This document shows, one piece after another, positions 23,620-31,488 of a stretch of DNA of 64,000 bases. The translations under genes and the position numbers were made by a program. Source of the stretch: Chelativorans salis (lineage in GTDB: Bacteria > Pseudomonadota > Alphaproteobacteria > Rhizobiales > Rhizobiaceae). The stretch's first letter is position 1. Each line of letters opens with the position of its first letter. Where the stretch lies: the NCBI RefSeq assembly GCF_025336525.1, contig NZ_JAOCZP010000012.1, forward strand, positions 62,001 through 126,000, read 5' to 3'. The notes under the pieces were generated by a model. The model ran no database searches. It saw only the letters and a list, made by a program, of their open reading frames with translations, and had not been told where the DNA came from.

Positions 23620-24396
23620 CTAGGGCGTGAACTCGCCGCCGTTCACATCGAGCACGGCGCCGTTGATAAAGTCGGCTTGCGGGGCGGCGAGGAAGAGGAC
23701 GGCGCGGGCGATGTCTTCCGCATGTCCGAGGCGTCCGATCGGGATGCGGGAAAGTGCCTCTCTGTTTGCGGGCGAGTCGGTCGGACCGGCCATATCGGTT
23801 GCGATGCGCCCCGGCGCGACGGTGTTTGCGGTGATTCCGAATTGCGCATATTCGCTCACGATGGACCGGGAAAGCCCGAGCAGGCCGCTCTTGGATGCAG
23901 CATAGGCCGCGCCGGCGATACGTGGGATGGTCCGGCCGGCCAGGGAGCCGATGAAGACGATTCTGCCGCTCCGCCGCTTGACCATCCCCGGCAGGGCACA
24001 CCGGCAGCAAACGAGCGCACCGGTGAGGTTGATCGAGAGCACGTCCTGCCATTCGTCGGGATCGACGTCTTCGACCCGGACGCGGCCACCGTTGCGCTTT
24101 GGGGAATATCCTGCGTTGCACACAAGAATTGCCGGCGGCGCCCAACGTGCTTCGACCTCGGCGAAGAAACCGCGCACTGCAGCGACCTCCCGCAGATCCA
24201 CCGCCTGCGAGAAGATGCGGCCGCGGCCATGGCGGGCGGACAGCGTATCGCTGGCGGCAATCACGCGGTCTGGCTGGTGGCTGAAGAATGCGACCCGGTA
24301 GCCAGCCCGCAGGAGCGCGTTGGCGGTTGCCAGTCCGATCCCGCTGGACCCCCCGGTGACTACAGCAACCTGGGCTTGATGATCTGCGTGGCTCAT
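23620..24396 (-). CDS. SDR-family oxidoreductase
   Basis: Classical short-chain dehydrogenase/reductase of 258 aa with the NAD(P)-binding motif VVTGGSSGIGLATA near residue 12, the NAG motif (ILVCNAGYSP), catalytic Ser in IVFIGSLAG, YAASK (Tyr-x-x-x-Lys), and a FabG-like C-terminus (DFINGAVLDVNGGEF). The substrate is unknown. The ATG overlaps the end of the TPP-enzyme gene by four bases, and that gene overlaps the aminotransferase gene, so the three form one operon in the order aminotransferase, TPP enzyme, SDR. It may reduce or oxidise the carbonyl product formed by the other two enzymes; this is inference. Confidence 0.9.
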   Translation of the reverse strand: MSHADHQAQVAVVTGGSSGIGLATANALLRAGYRVAFFSHQPDRVIAASDTLSARHGRGRIFSQAVDLREVAAVRGFFAEVEARWAPPAILVCNAGYSPKRNGGRVRVEDVDPDEWQDVLSINLTGALVCCRCALPGMVKRRSGRIVFIGSLAGRTIPRIAGAAYAASKSGLLGLSRSIVSEYAQFGITANTVAPGRIATDMAGPTDSPANREALSRIPIGRLGHAEDIARAVLFLAAPQADFINGAVLDVNGGEFTP

Positions 24397-26138
24397 GGCG
24401 CGCGCTCCAGGGTTACTGGCTCTGTTTCAGGACGATCAAGCGTGCCCTCGAAGAGCGACAGGGGCGGATGTGCATCGGGATCGGTGACGGCCTCGATCAG
24501 CCATGGCGTCCCCGATGCGATTGCCGTGCGCAACGCAGGCAGCATTTCGTGCGCCTCGCGCACCACCGTGGCATCGCAGCCGCAGGCTTGCGCAAGGGCA
24601 GCGTGATCCACAGGCGAGAGACGGCAGGCGCTTGTATAGTTTCCGAATTTCACGGTTTCCGCGTCCTTCTGGTAGCCCAGTACGCCGTTGTTGAGCACGA
24701 TCACGGTTACCGCGATGTTGAGGCGAACCATGGTCTCCAGCTCCGCCCACGCATGCGCGAAGCCGCCGTCGCCAACAATGGCCACGACAGGATCGGTGGG
24801 GGCGGCGAGCTTGGCGCCGATGGCCAACGGCAACCCCCAGCCGAGTCCGGCAAGGCCGCGTGGGGTCAAGAACCTCTGCCCGGCGGCAAGAGCGGTGAGC
24901 TGGCCGACCACCCACATGGAGGAATAGCTGGCATCCGCGACCACAGTCGTGTGCGGGGTGAGACATCGCTGCAGGTCGGCCATGATCCGCTCCGGCCGAA
25001 GCGGACTGGCGTCGGAGTCCACATGCTTCCTGCGCTCGGCTTCGAATGCGGCGCGTCGCTGCGCAATGCGCCGCTCGAGCACGCCGCGCTCCGATCGGCG
25101 CAAGGACAGGTCGTGCCGGGTCAAAGCGTCCGTCAGTGCCGTCAGTGTTTCGGCGGCGTCCCCGACAAGGCGCAGCGCCTCGTAGTTGCGTCCGATCTCG
25201 TTCGGGTCGATGTCGATATGGATGATATGCGCGGACAGGGGAATGGAACGCCAGGTGTCGGTACCGTTCTGATTGGTGCGGGTTCCAATAAGCAGCACGA
25301 CATCGGCTTCCTGGAGGAACTGTCTGGAATGGTGCCCCAGCGATCCTGGTCCGGTGAGCGAGCCAAGGACACCCATCGATAATGGATGAGTCTCGTCCAC
25401 CGCCCCCTTCCCCATATTCGTCGTCACGACCGGCAGGTGTGCGACCTTTTGCAGGCGGGAGACGGCTTCGGGTGCTCCCGGCGTCAGCGCTCCGCCGCCG
25501 GCCATCGCCACGGGAGCGCATGCCTGGGCAAGCAGGTCGGCGGCGGCCGTGATCGCCAGATCGTGCGGCCGATACCTGTCCAGGGGCCAAGTCCCGAACG
25601 AGGCGCTTCTCGGATGCGGCGGCGTGGGAGCCAGATCCCGCAGCAGATCGGCGGGCAGAAGCAGCACTGCCGGGCCTGCACGCCCGCTGCCGGCCGCGGC
25701 AAAGGCGGCATCCACGTGGTCTTCCACGCGATCGGCCGCAAGCAGCCGCCTGACCCACTTAGCGCAGGACTGAAAGAGTGTGATGTGGTCGATCTCCTGG
25801 AAAGCGTTGCGATCGATGTGCGGCCGCTCCACTTCCTGGACAAGGGCGACAACCGGTACGCTTGCCTTGAGCGCTTCGGCAAGCGGCGGCACCAGTAAGG
25901 TGGCGGCTGGGCCGTTCTGGGCGGTAACCACCGGAATGCGGCCGGAGCGGCGCGCATAGCCGTCGGCCATCGCCCCACCCATGTTTTCCTGGCGATAGGC
26001 GATCTGCCGGATTCCCAACTCTTCGCAGGCCAGTATCACGGCCGAAGGCAAGCTCTGCGAAAACACGACCTCCACGCCGTGGCGTTGCAGCGATTTGGCG
26101 ATGCGCATTGCGACGGTTTCGGTCTCAGGCGCCGCCAT
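24393..26138 (-). CDS. Thiamine-pyrophosphate enzyme, acetolactate-synthase-like
   Basis: A 581-aa large-subunit-type TPP enzyme with three domains: N-terminal Pyr domain (IAYRQENMGGAMADGYAR with the catalytic Glu region), central domain (CAPVAMAGGGALTPGAPEAV) and C-terminal PP domain with the Mg/TPP motif IVGDGGFAHAWAELETMV followed by VIVLNNG. It is close to acetolactate synthase, oxalyl-CoA decarboxylase or sulfoacetaldehyde acetyltransferase relatives; no small regulatory subunit accompanies it, so a catabolic decarboxylase or carboligase is more likely than branched-chain amino acid synthesis. It sits between an aminotransferase and an SDR with overlapping ends on both sides. A 2-oxo acid from transamination is a plausible substrate. 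Confidence 0.87.
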   Translation of the reverse strand: MAAPETETVAMRIAKSLQRHGVEVVFSQSLPSAVILACEELGIRQIAYRQENMGGAMADGYARRSGRIPVVTAQNGPAATLLVPPLAEALKASVPVVALVQEVERPHIDRNAFQEIDHITLFQSCAKWVRRLLAADRVEDHVDAAFAAAGSGRAGPAVLLLPADLLRDLAPTPPHPRSASFGTWPLDRYRPHDLAITAAADLLAQACAPVAMAGGGALTPGAPEAVSRLQKVAHLPVVTTNMGKGAVDETHPLSMGVLGSLTGPGSLGHHSRQFLQEADVVLLIGTRTNQNGTDTWRSIPLSAHIIHIDIDPNEIGRNYEALRLVGDAAETLTALTDALTRHDLSLRRSERGVLERRIAQRRAAFEAERRKHVDSDASPLRPERIMADLQRCLTPHTTVVADASYSSMWVVGQLTALAAGQRFLTPRGLAGLGWGLPLAIGAKLAAPTDPVVAIVGDGGFAHAWAELETMVRLNIAVTVIVLNNGVLGYQKDAETVKFGNYTSACRLSPVDHAALAQACGCDATVVREAHEMLPALRTAIASGTPWLIEAVTDPDAHPPLSLFEGTLDRPETEPVTLERAP

Positions 26139-27492
26139 CGGAATTCCTCCCGTTCAACTCAGCCAGGAAAGCTTCGAAAACGCGCACGATCTTGTCGATT
26201 TCCGCCGCACCCATCGGCGTTGAAAGACATGCCGCCGCATCCGGAAGAATGATGCCGTGTCGCAGGAAGAACCGGGACATGCTGCCCATCGTCTGGGCTT
26301 CCATGGTGTTCCAGCAAGCTTCCCGGAATTCCTTTGGTGGTGACGGTTTGGGATGGATGCGAAAAAGCGAGGCCGCCCCCGTCACGCTGAACGGCGCGCC
26401 GGAGCGTGTGATGGCTCCCTCCAGTTCCGCACGCAGCGTGGCGCCCAGCTCGTCGAGACGGGCAAAGGCGGCTTGATCGAGCGCCTCCATTGCCGCGCAA
26501 CCGGCAACCATCGAGATCGGATTGGCTGAGAAGGTCCCGCCCTGAGGAAGCAGCGGTCGACCATGTCCGGCATCGAACACGGCCATCACGTCAGCGCGAC
26601 CGCCAACGGCGCCGATCGGAAATCCCCCTCCGATGATCTTTCCAAGGGCGAACAGATCCGGCTCGAGCCCGCAGCGAGACGCGGCGCCATGATAGCCTTG
26701 CCGAAAGTTCAGGACCTCGTCGCATACGATGAGCACCCCCAGCGAACGGGCGGTCTCCTGGAGCGCGGAGATGAACGCCGGCTCTGGAGTCACCAGACCG
26801 GCTCGGCTCGGCATCGGATCGATCACGATTGTCGCAAGCCGATGGGCGTTGCGCTCCAAGAGCTTGATCGCGCCGTCCGCATCATTGAGCCGCAGCACGA
26901 TCGTTTCATCGAGCACCGAGGCTGGCATGCCGCGATAGTACGGCACCGAAGCTGGAGCGTCGGCCCGCCCCCAATTATCAGGAGAACTGGCCTGCGCCAC
27001 TTCGACCCAATCATAGGCGCCGTGATAAGCGCCTTCGATTTTTGCGATGGCGCTTCGACCCGTGAATGCACGTGCTGCCTTTATCGCGAACATGACCGCC
27101 TCTGTGCCCGTATTGACGAAGCGGATGCGCTCGAGACGGGGCACGCGCTCGCATAGAAGCGTGCCGAGCGCTATTTCCGCCTCGGTTGGGCTCGCGAAGC
27201 AGCTGCCGCTTCGCAATTGCCGCTCTACGGCAGAGATCACGGGCGCGAAGGCATGACCATGGATGAGGGTCGTGAAGTTCGCGTTGAGATCGAGGAATCG
27301 CGCGCCATCAGCGTCGGTAAGATAAGGCCCCTCGCCGCCAGCAATGTAGCGTGGCGTGGGGTTGCGCTCGATCGTAACGCGCGATGTGCCATCGGGAAAG
27401 ACGCGACGGGCGCGCTGAAACAGACTTGCCGAGCGCGATCCCGGCACTGGATCTATCATCGAACTGTCGAGCCGATCGGACAGAGTCGGCAT
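26125..27492 (-). CDS. Class III aminotransferase (glutamate-1-semialdehyde-aminomutase-like)
   Basis: PLP enzyme of 455 aa. RIRFVNTGTEAVMFAIKAAR, the pyridine-stacking and cofactor segment LIVCDEVLNFRQGYHGAA, and the PLP-Lys region FALGKIIGGGFPIGAVGGRA are intact. It resembles HemL-type aminomutases, but the setting (ABC importer, GntR regulator, TPP enzyme) points to catabolic transamination of an imported amino compound rather than haem synthesis. It is first gene of the aminotransferase-TPP enzyme-SDR operon and overlaps the next gene by 14 bases. An operator-like TTTGATGCAACAAA lies 70 bp upstream of its start. Confidence 0.9.
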   Translation of the reverse strand: MPTLSDRLDSSMIDPVPGSRSASLFQRARRVFPDGTSRVTIERNPTPRYIAGGEGPYLTDADGARFLDLNANFTTLIHGHAFAPVISAVERQLRSGSCFASPTEAEIALGTLLCERVPRLERIRFVNTGTEAVMFAIKAARAFTGRSAIAKIEGAYHGAYDWVEVAQASSPDNWGRADAPASVPYYRGMPASVLDETIVLRLNDADGAIKLLERNAHRLATIVIDPMPSRAGLVTPEPAFISALQETARSLGVLIVCDEVLNFRQGYHGAASRCGLEPDLFALGKIIGGGFPIGAVGGRADVMAVFDAGHGRPLLPQGGTFSANPISMVAGCAAMEALDQAAFARLDELGATLRAELEGAITRSGAPFSVTGAASLFRIHPKPSPPKEFREACWNTMEAQTMGSMSRFFLRHGIILPDAAACLSTPMGAAEIDKIVRVFEAFLAELNGRNSDGGA

Positions 27493-27561
27493 TGCTTCAT
27501 GCCTCCGGTTGTTGCCATCACTGAGGCCCTCAGGCCGAGCGAATAAAAGCGCCTTTTGGTA

Positions 27562-27575
27562 TTTGATGCAACAAA
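27562..27575. promoter_or_regulatory. GntR-type operator, site 4 (aminotransferase operon)
   Basis: TTTGATGCAACAAA (reverse complement TTTGTTGCATCAAA) in the 119-base gap between the GntR gene's end and the aminotransferase start. Confidence 0.6.
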
Positions 27576-27611
27576 AATCTTATCATGCCCTCCCGGTGGT
27601 GCTGCCTGCCG

Positions 27612-28325
27612 CTATTCGACCAGGGATGAAAGGTGCCGATAGCCGCTGCGGATATCGTTCTCAATTGCCGCGCGCACGGCGGCTGCATCGCCGTCCTGCA
27701 GGCCGTGCAATGCCCACATATGATTGGACACACCTGTGCGGGACTGCGCGAATTCTGGATAAAGATCGTTAAAAGACGGCCCGATCTGGAGCCACAGCGT
27801 TTCGATCATTATGACCAGCCGGACCATGCCGCTGCGGCGATAGATAAGAAAGTGGAAATCCTTGTTGGCGTCCAGAACTTCGGTATAGCGTGACTCGTCG
27901 AGACCCTGGTTGATCCGCTCCTGCAGGCGTTCGAGCTCCACGATATCGGCTGGGGTCACATTGGCTGCCGCCTTCTGCGCCGCCAGTCCCTCCAGCGCCA
28001 GGCGAATGGCCGTTATCTCATCGAGCGCGGCAAGCGTCAGCTGCGGCACGATCACCGTCTTGGGTCCAAGGTTTACGAGCGCTCCCTCGCCGATCAATCG
28101 GGTAATGGCGTCGCGTGCCGGTGTGGTGCTCACATGGAGTGCCTGCGCAACCGAGCGCATGGTCAGTTTGGTCCCTGGGCGCAGCGCCCCACGGATGAGG
28201 GAGTCCTTCAAGCTCGCATATGCGCGCTCGCCGAGGCTCTGGTGCCGGTCGATCGCCGCGAGCTCTCCGGGAAGCGAGGCTGGTTTCCTTCCTTTTGTCG
28301 CATCATGCATGGCAGCGATCCTCAT
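27612..28325 (-). CDS. GntR-family transcriptional regulator (FCD subfamily)
   Basis: A 237-aa repressor-type regulator. Residues about 30-95 are the GntR winged helix (RAYASLKDSLIRGALRPGTK, MRSVAQALHVSTTPARDAIT). The remainder is an all-helical FCD ligand domain with metal-type residues (DANKDFHFLIYRRSG, and histidines in SNHMWALHG). FCD regulators usually bind a carboxylic or amino acid intermediate and recognise short palindromes. It lies between the aminotransferase operon and the ABC importer operon, and five matching TTTGTTRCATCAAA-like sites occur only near these genes, so it is the natural regulator of the whole 19-33 kb cluster. No clear site directly precedes its own start. Confidence 0.9.
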   Translation of the reverse strand: MRIAAMHDATKGRKPASLPGELAAIDRHQSLGERAYASLKDSLIRGALRPGTKLTMRSVAQALHVSTTPARDAITRLIGEGALVNLGPKTVIVPQLTLAALDEITAIRLALEGLAAQKAAANVTPADIVELERLQERINQGLDESRYTEVLDANKDFHFLIYRRSGMVRLVIMIETLWLQIGPSFNDLYPEFAQSRTGVSNHMWALHGLQDGDAAAVRAAIENDIRSGYRHLSSLVE

Positions 28326-28464
28326 GGTGGCGGCGCCGTCCTGGTCCAGCCGGCATACCTCAAGCGAATCGGGCCAGCGCCTAACGCACTCAGTTTATGC
28401 GTACAGGAGCCGTGTCACCAGTCGGCATGGCGAATTGCGCCAAGCTTGACAGCAGGGCCTCCTT

Positions 28465-28478
28465 TTTGTTACACCAAA
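28465..28478. promoter_or_regulatory. GntR-type operator, site 5 (ABC importer operon)
   Basis: TTTGTTACACCAAA, 180 bp upstream of the ATPase start, followed by TTTCAAATGTTAAGTCGGCG, a close copy of the bases following site 2. The promoter of the importer operon is therefore probably here, with a leader of about 150 bases. Confidence 0.55.
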
Positions 28479-28657
28479 TTTCAAATGTTAAGTCGGCGTC
28501 ACGATCCCGCTTGGCAATCTGAGACGTGAAGGAGAATGGTCGCGCACCCTCAGCCCCCGTCGCGACGCCCTTCCAATGCTGGCAGGTGGCATCGACGCGG
28601 TGCAGATCGGTGAGCCGGGAGGACGGGCTGGTCCTTCCGCAACATGAGAGGTTGGCG

Positions 28658-29752
28658 ATGCATGGAGCGAGTGTCTCCCTTCGAGAGCTGGGCAAGAGCT
28701 ACGGGCCGGTGCCGGCAGTCGAGCGGCTGGCGATCGACATTCGACCGGGCGAGTTTCTTTCCCTCCTCGGTCCCTCCGGATCAGGCAAGACCACCCTTCT
28801 CATGATGGTGGCAGGATTCGAGCGGCCGGACACGGGAGCGATTTGGATCGGCGACCGCAACATCACGCAGGTGGCGCCGAACCGGCGCGACATTGGCATG
28901 GTCTTCCAGCGCTATGCGCTCTTTCCCCACATGACGGTTGCCGAGAATGTCGCCTTTCCCTTGCGCATGCGCGGATTCCCTAAGACGAGAATATCGCAGA
29001 GCGTCGCCGAAGCTTTGTCCCTTGTGCAGTTGGAAGGACTGGAAAAACGCCTGCCCGCCCAATTGTCGGGCGGCCAGCAGCAGCGGGTGGCGGTGGCGCG
29101 TGCGCTCGTGTTCGAGCCCGCGGTGCTGCTCATGGACGAGCCGCTCGGGGCGCTCGACAAGAAGCTTCGCGAACAGATGCAGATCGAGATCAAGCGTCTC
29201 CAGCAGAGTTTGGGCATCACCGTAATCTACGTCACCCACGATCAGGAGGAGGCGTTGACGATGTCCGACCGCATTGCTGTCTTGCGCGACGGTTACCTGG
29301 AGCAGGTTGGATCCCCTGCCGACCTGTATGACGCGCCAGCCACAGCCTTCGTCGCCGACTTCATCGGCAAGATGAACTTCCTGGACGGGATATGCCGCAA
29401 ACTTGGCGCGGATTGCCTTGAAGTCGATTTGGGCCGGAGCGGCACGATCATCCTTCCGCAGCAACCGGTGGCGAGCGCGCCCCCGCTGCAGCAGGGGCAA
29501 CGGGTGCGATTGGCGGTTCGGCCTGAGCGGATGAAGCTCGATCGGCATGACGACCGCAAGATTTCCGGCGTCATCGAGGCCGTGATTTTCGCAGGCGCGT
29601 CACACACCTTCCTCATCCGGCTTGCCGGCGGGGAGATCATTCATGTTCAGACACAGGCGACCCATGGTGGCTCTCTGCCGCAGGAAGGCGACCGCATCGG
29701 CTTCGTCATCCCGGACGACGCCGTGCATGTCTTCCCGCAGGCGGAGTGCTGA
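28658..29752 (+). CDS. ABC transporter ATP-binding protein (PotA-like)
   Basis: Cytoplasmic ATPase of 364 aa. Walker A GPSGSGKTTLLMMVAG, Q-loop FQRYALFPHMTVAENVAFP, signature LSGGQQQRVAVARAL, Walker B VLLMDEPLGALD and switch His (VIYVTHDQEEAL) are all present. The C-terminal 110 residues form a TOBE/OB domain (RLAVRPERMKLD), as in polyamine- and spermidine/putrescine-type importers. The start at 28658 follows GAGAGG with six bases; a longer frame to 28526 is unlikely. It leads an operon with two permeases and an M81 hydrolase, preceded by the GntR operator site 5. Substrate unknown, probably an amine or amino-acid-like compound. Confidence 0.94.
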   Translation: MHGASVSLRELGKSYGPVPAVERLAIDIRPGEFLSLLGPSGSGKTTLLMMVAGFERPDTGAIWIGDRNITQVAPNRRDIGMVFQRYALFPHMTVAENVAFPLRMRGFPKTRISQSVAEALSLVQLEGLEKRLPAQLSGGQQQRVAVARALVFEPAVLLMDEPLGALDKKLREQMQIEIKRLQQSLGITVIYVTHDQEEALTMSDRIAVLRDGYLEQVGSPADLYDAPATAFVADFIGKMNFLDGICRKLGADCLEVDLGRSGTIILPQQPVASAPPLQQGQRVRLAVRPERMKLDRHDDRKISGVIEAVIFAGASHTFLIRLAGGEIIHVQTQATHGGSLPQEGDRIGFVIPDDAVHVFPQAEC

Positions 29753-29756
29753 AGCG

Positions 29757-30638
29757 ATGTGGACAGCGCTTCAGCGGCGGTTCCGCGACGGCTCCTCCTC
29801 GCCAAGGGAATATGGGACGGCAATGTCGCTCGGCCTCGTTGCCCCGCTTTTGCTCTTGCTGCTGATTGCCTTCGTCTATCCTGTCGGACGCCTCCTGTGG
29901 AACAGCATTTTTGCGCCGGACGCGACGCTTGTCCACTACGGCCGCATCATCGAGGAGCCACTCTATCTCCTTGTCCTTTGGCGCACGCTTGAGATTGCCT
30001 TCGTTGTGACTGTGCTTGCCTTCCTGCTGGGCTATCCGGTCGCCTATGCGATGGCGCGCATGTCCGGCCGACGGGCGATGCTGGTCGCCGCCTGCGTTCT
30101 TGTCCCCCTGTGGACGAGCGCGCTCGTTCGGTCGTACGCCTGGATCGTAATCCTGCAACGAAACGGGATCGTCAACGATCTCCTGGAAGAGGCGGGCCTC
30201 ATCGAGACACCACTGCGGCTCCTCTACACAAAGGGGGCGGTCATCCTGGCGATGACGCACGTCCTGCTGCCCTTCATGATCCTGCCGATCTACTCGATCC
30301 TGCGAAACATTCCCGACGAGCTTGCGAAGGCCGCGCGCAATCTCGGGGCCAGCGCGCCGCAGGCCTTCCTTCGCATTACCTTGCCGCTCAGCCTGCCGGG
30401 CGCTGCAGCCGGTACGCTCATGACATTCATCCTGGCTCTCGGTTTCTACATCACGCCTGCTTTGGTGGGTGGTCCACGCACCCTCATGATGTCCACGTTG
30501 ATGGCGCAGCAGACGACGGAGCTGCTCGACTGGCCGTTCGCGGGTGCGCTGTCGGCCGTGCTGTTGGCATCAACGCTCCTGCTCGTCGTTCTTTATCGCC
30601 GGGCGCTTTCGTTCAACAAGGGGTTCAAGATTGGCTGA
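29757..30638 (+). CDS. ABC transporter permease 1 (PotB-like)
   Basis: Inner-membrane permease of 293 aa with six hydrophobic helices and the EAA loop (ELAKAARNLGASAPQAFLRI then LPLSLPG) that contacts the ATPase. The first helix is MSLGLVAPLLLLLLIAFVYP. The ATG at 29757 is four bases past the ATPase stop, whose last codons contain a GGAGTG ribosome-binding site. PotB-type permeases pair with PotC-type ones, and that gene follows directly. Nothing unusual in length or composition. Confidence 0.93.
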   Translation: MWTALQRRFRDGSSSPREYGTAMSLGLVAPLLLLLLIAFVYPVGRLLWNSIFAPDATLVHYGRIIEEPLYLLVLWRTLEIAFVVTVLAFLLGYPVAYAMARMSGRRAMLVAACVLVPLWTSALVRSYAWIVILQRNGIVNDLLEEAGLIETPLRLLYTKGAVILAMTHVLLPFMILPIYSILRNIPDELAKAARNLGASAPQAFLRITLPLSLPGAAAGTLMTFILALGFYITPALVGGPRTLMMSTLMAQQTTELLDWPFAGALSAVLLASTLLLVVLYRRALSFNKGFKIG

Positions 30639-31488
30639 TATCGACCTAGCTCTTGCCGCACGAACGGCAAAAGAACGCAGCCAGGCGGGGATGACAAGCG
30701 TGACTGGGGTCGTGGCGGCGCTGGGACTCGGACTGATCCTGTTCTTTCTCCTTTTTCCCACGCTCATCGTCGTCCCGATGTCGGTTGGGACGGCGTCCCA
30801 CATCGAGTTCCCGCCCCGCGGCATTACGCTCAGGTGGTACATCGAGTATTTTCACGATCCGGACTGGATGGCTGCGACCTGGTTCAGCCTGCGCGTCGCC
30901 ATCGCCACGACTTTCTCGGCAACGCTGGTCGGCACGCTGGCCGCAATCGCGCTCGTGCGCGGACGCCTTCCGGGCAAGGAATTTCTTCAGGCGTTCACGC
31001 TCGCACCGCTGGTGGTCCCCCACATCGTGATAGCTGTCGCACTGTACCTCACCTTCGCACCACTCGGCCTGACAGGCAATCTCACTGGCTTCGTGATCGC
31101 CCACACGATGCTCGCGGTCCCTTATGTCGTTGTCACGGTGAGTGCTGCCCTGCAACGCTTCGATCCCGCGCTGGAGCTTGCTGCGCTCAACTGCGGCGCA
31201 ACCCGCATCCAGGCGTTCTTCTATATCGTCCTGCCCAACATCCTGCCCGGCGTTGCAGCTGGCGCCGTCTTCGCCTTCCTCGCATCCTTCGACGAGGCGA
31301 CGGTCGCCTTCTTCATTTCCGGCATCGAGGGAAAAACGATCACTCGCAAGATGTTCGAGGACATCGATTTCAATCTCACGCCGGTCATCGCGGCGGTCTC
31401 GACTGTCCTGACGGTGCTTTCCCTTATCTTGATGGGCATGATCGAGATTGCGCGGCGGAGGAGCGGATATGGCGGCCCTCGCCGCTGA
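30631..31488 (+). CDS. ABC transporter permease 2 (PotC-like)
   Basis: Second membrane subunit, about 285 aa, with six helices and the EAA loop LELAALNCGATRIQAFFYIV followed by LPNILPG. The start is uncertain: a TTG at 30631 with AAGGGG upstream overlaps the first permease by eight bases and would give an operon-like coupling, while an ATG at 30691 trims the basic N-terminus to MTSVTGVVAALG. I chose the TTG because of the ribosome-binding site and overlap. Together with the PotA/PotB-like genes it forms the translocation unit served by the two binding proteins at 21-23.5 kb. Confidence 0.9.
   Translation: MADIDLALAARTAKERSQAGMTSVTGVVAALGLGLILFFLLFPTLIVVPMSVGTASHIEFPPRGITLRWYIEYFHDPDWMAATWFSLRVAIATTFSATLVGTLAAIALVRGRLPGKEFLQAFTLAPLVVPHIVIAVALYLTFAPLGLTGNLTGFVIAHTMLAVPYVVVTVSAALQRFDPALELAALNCGATRIQAFFYIVLPNILPGVAAGAVFAFLASFDEATVAFFISGIEGKTITRKMFEDIDFNLTPVIAAVSTVLTVLSLILMGMIEIARRRSGYGGPRR

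Noticed and set aside
24393-26138. Biosynthetic acetolactate synthase (IlvB)
   Set aside because: No regulatory subunit or branched-chain amino acid gene nearby; the operon partners point to catabolism.
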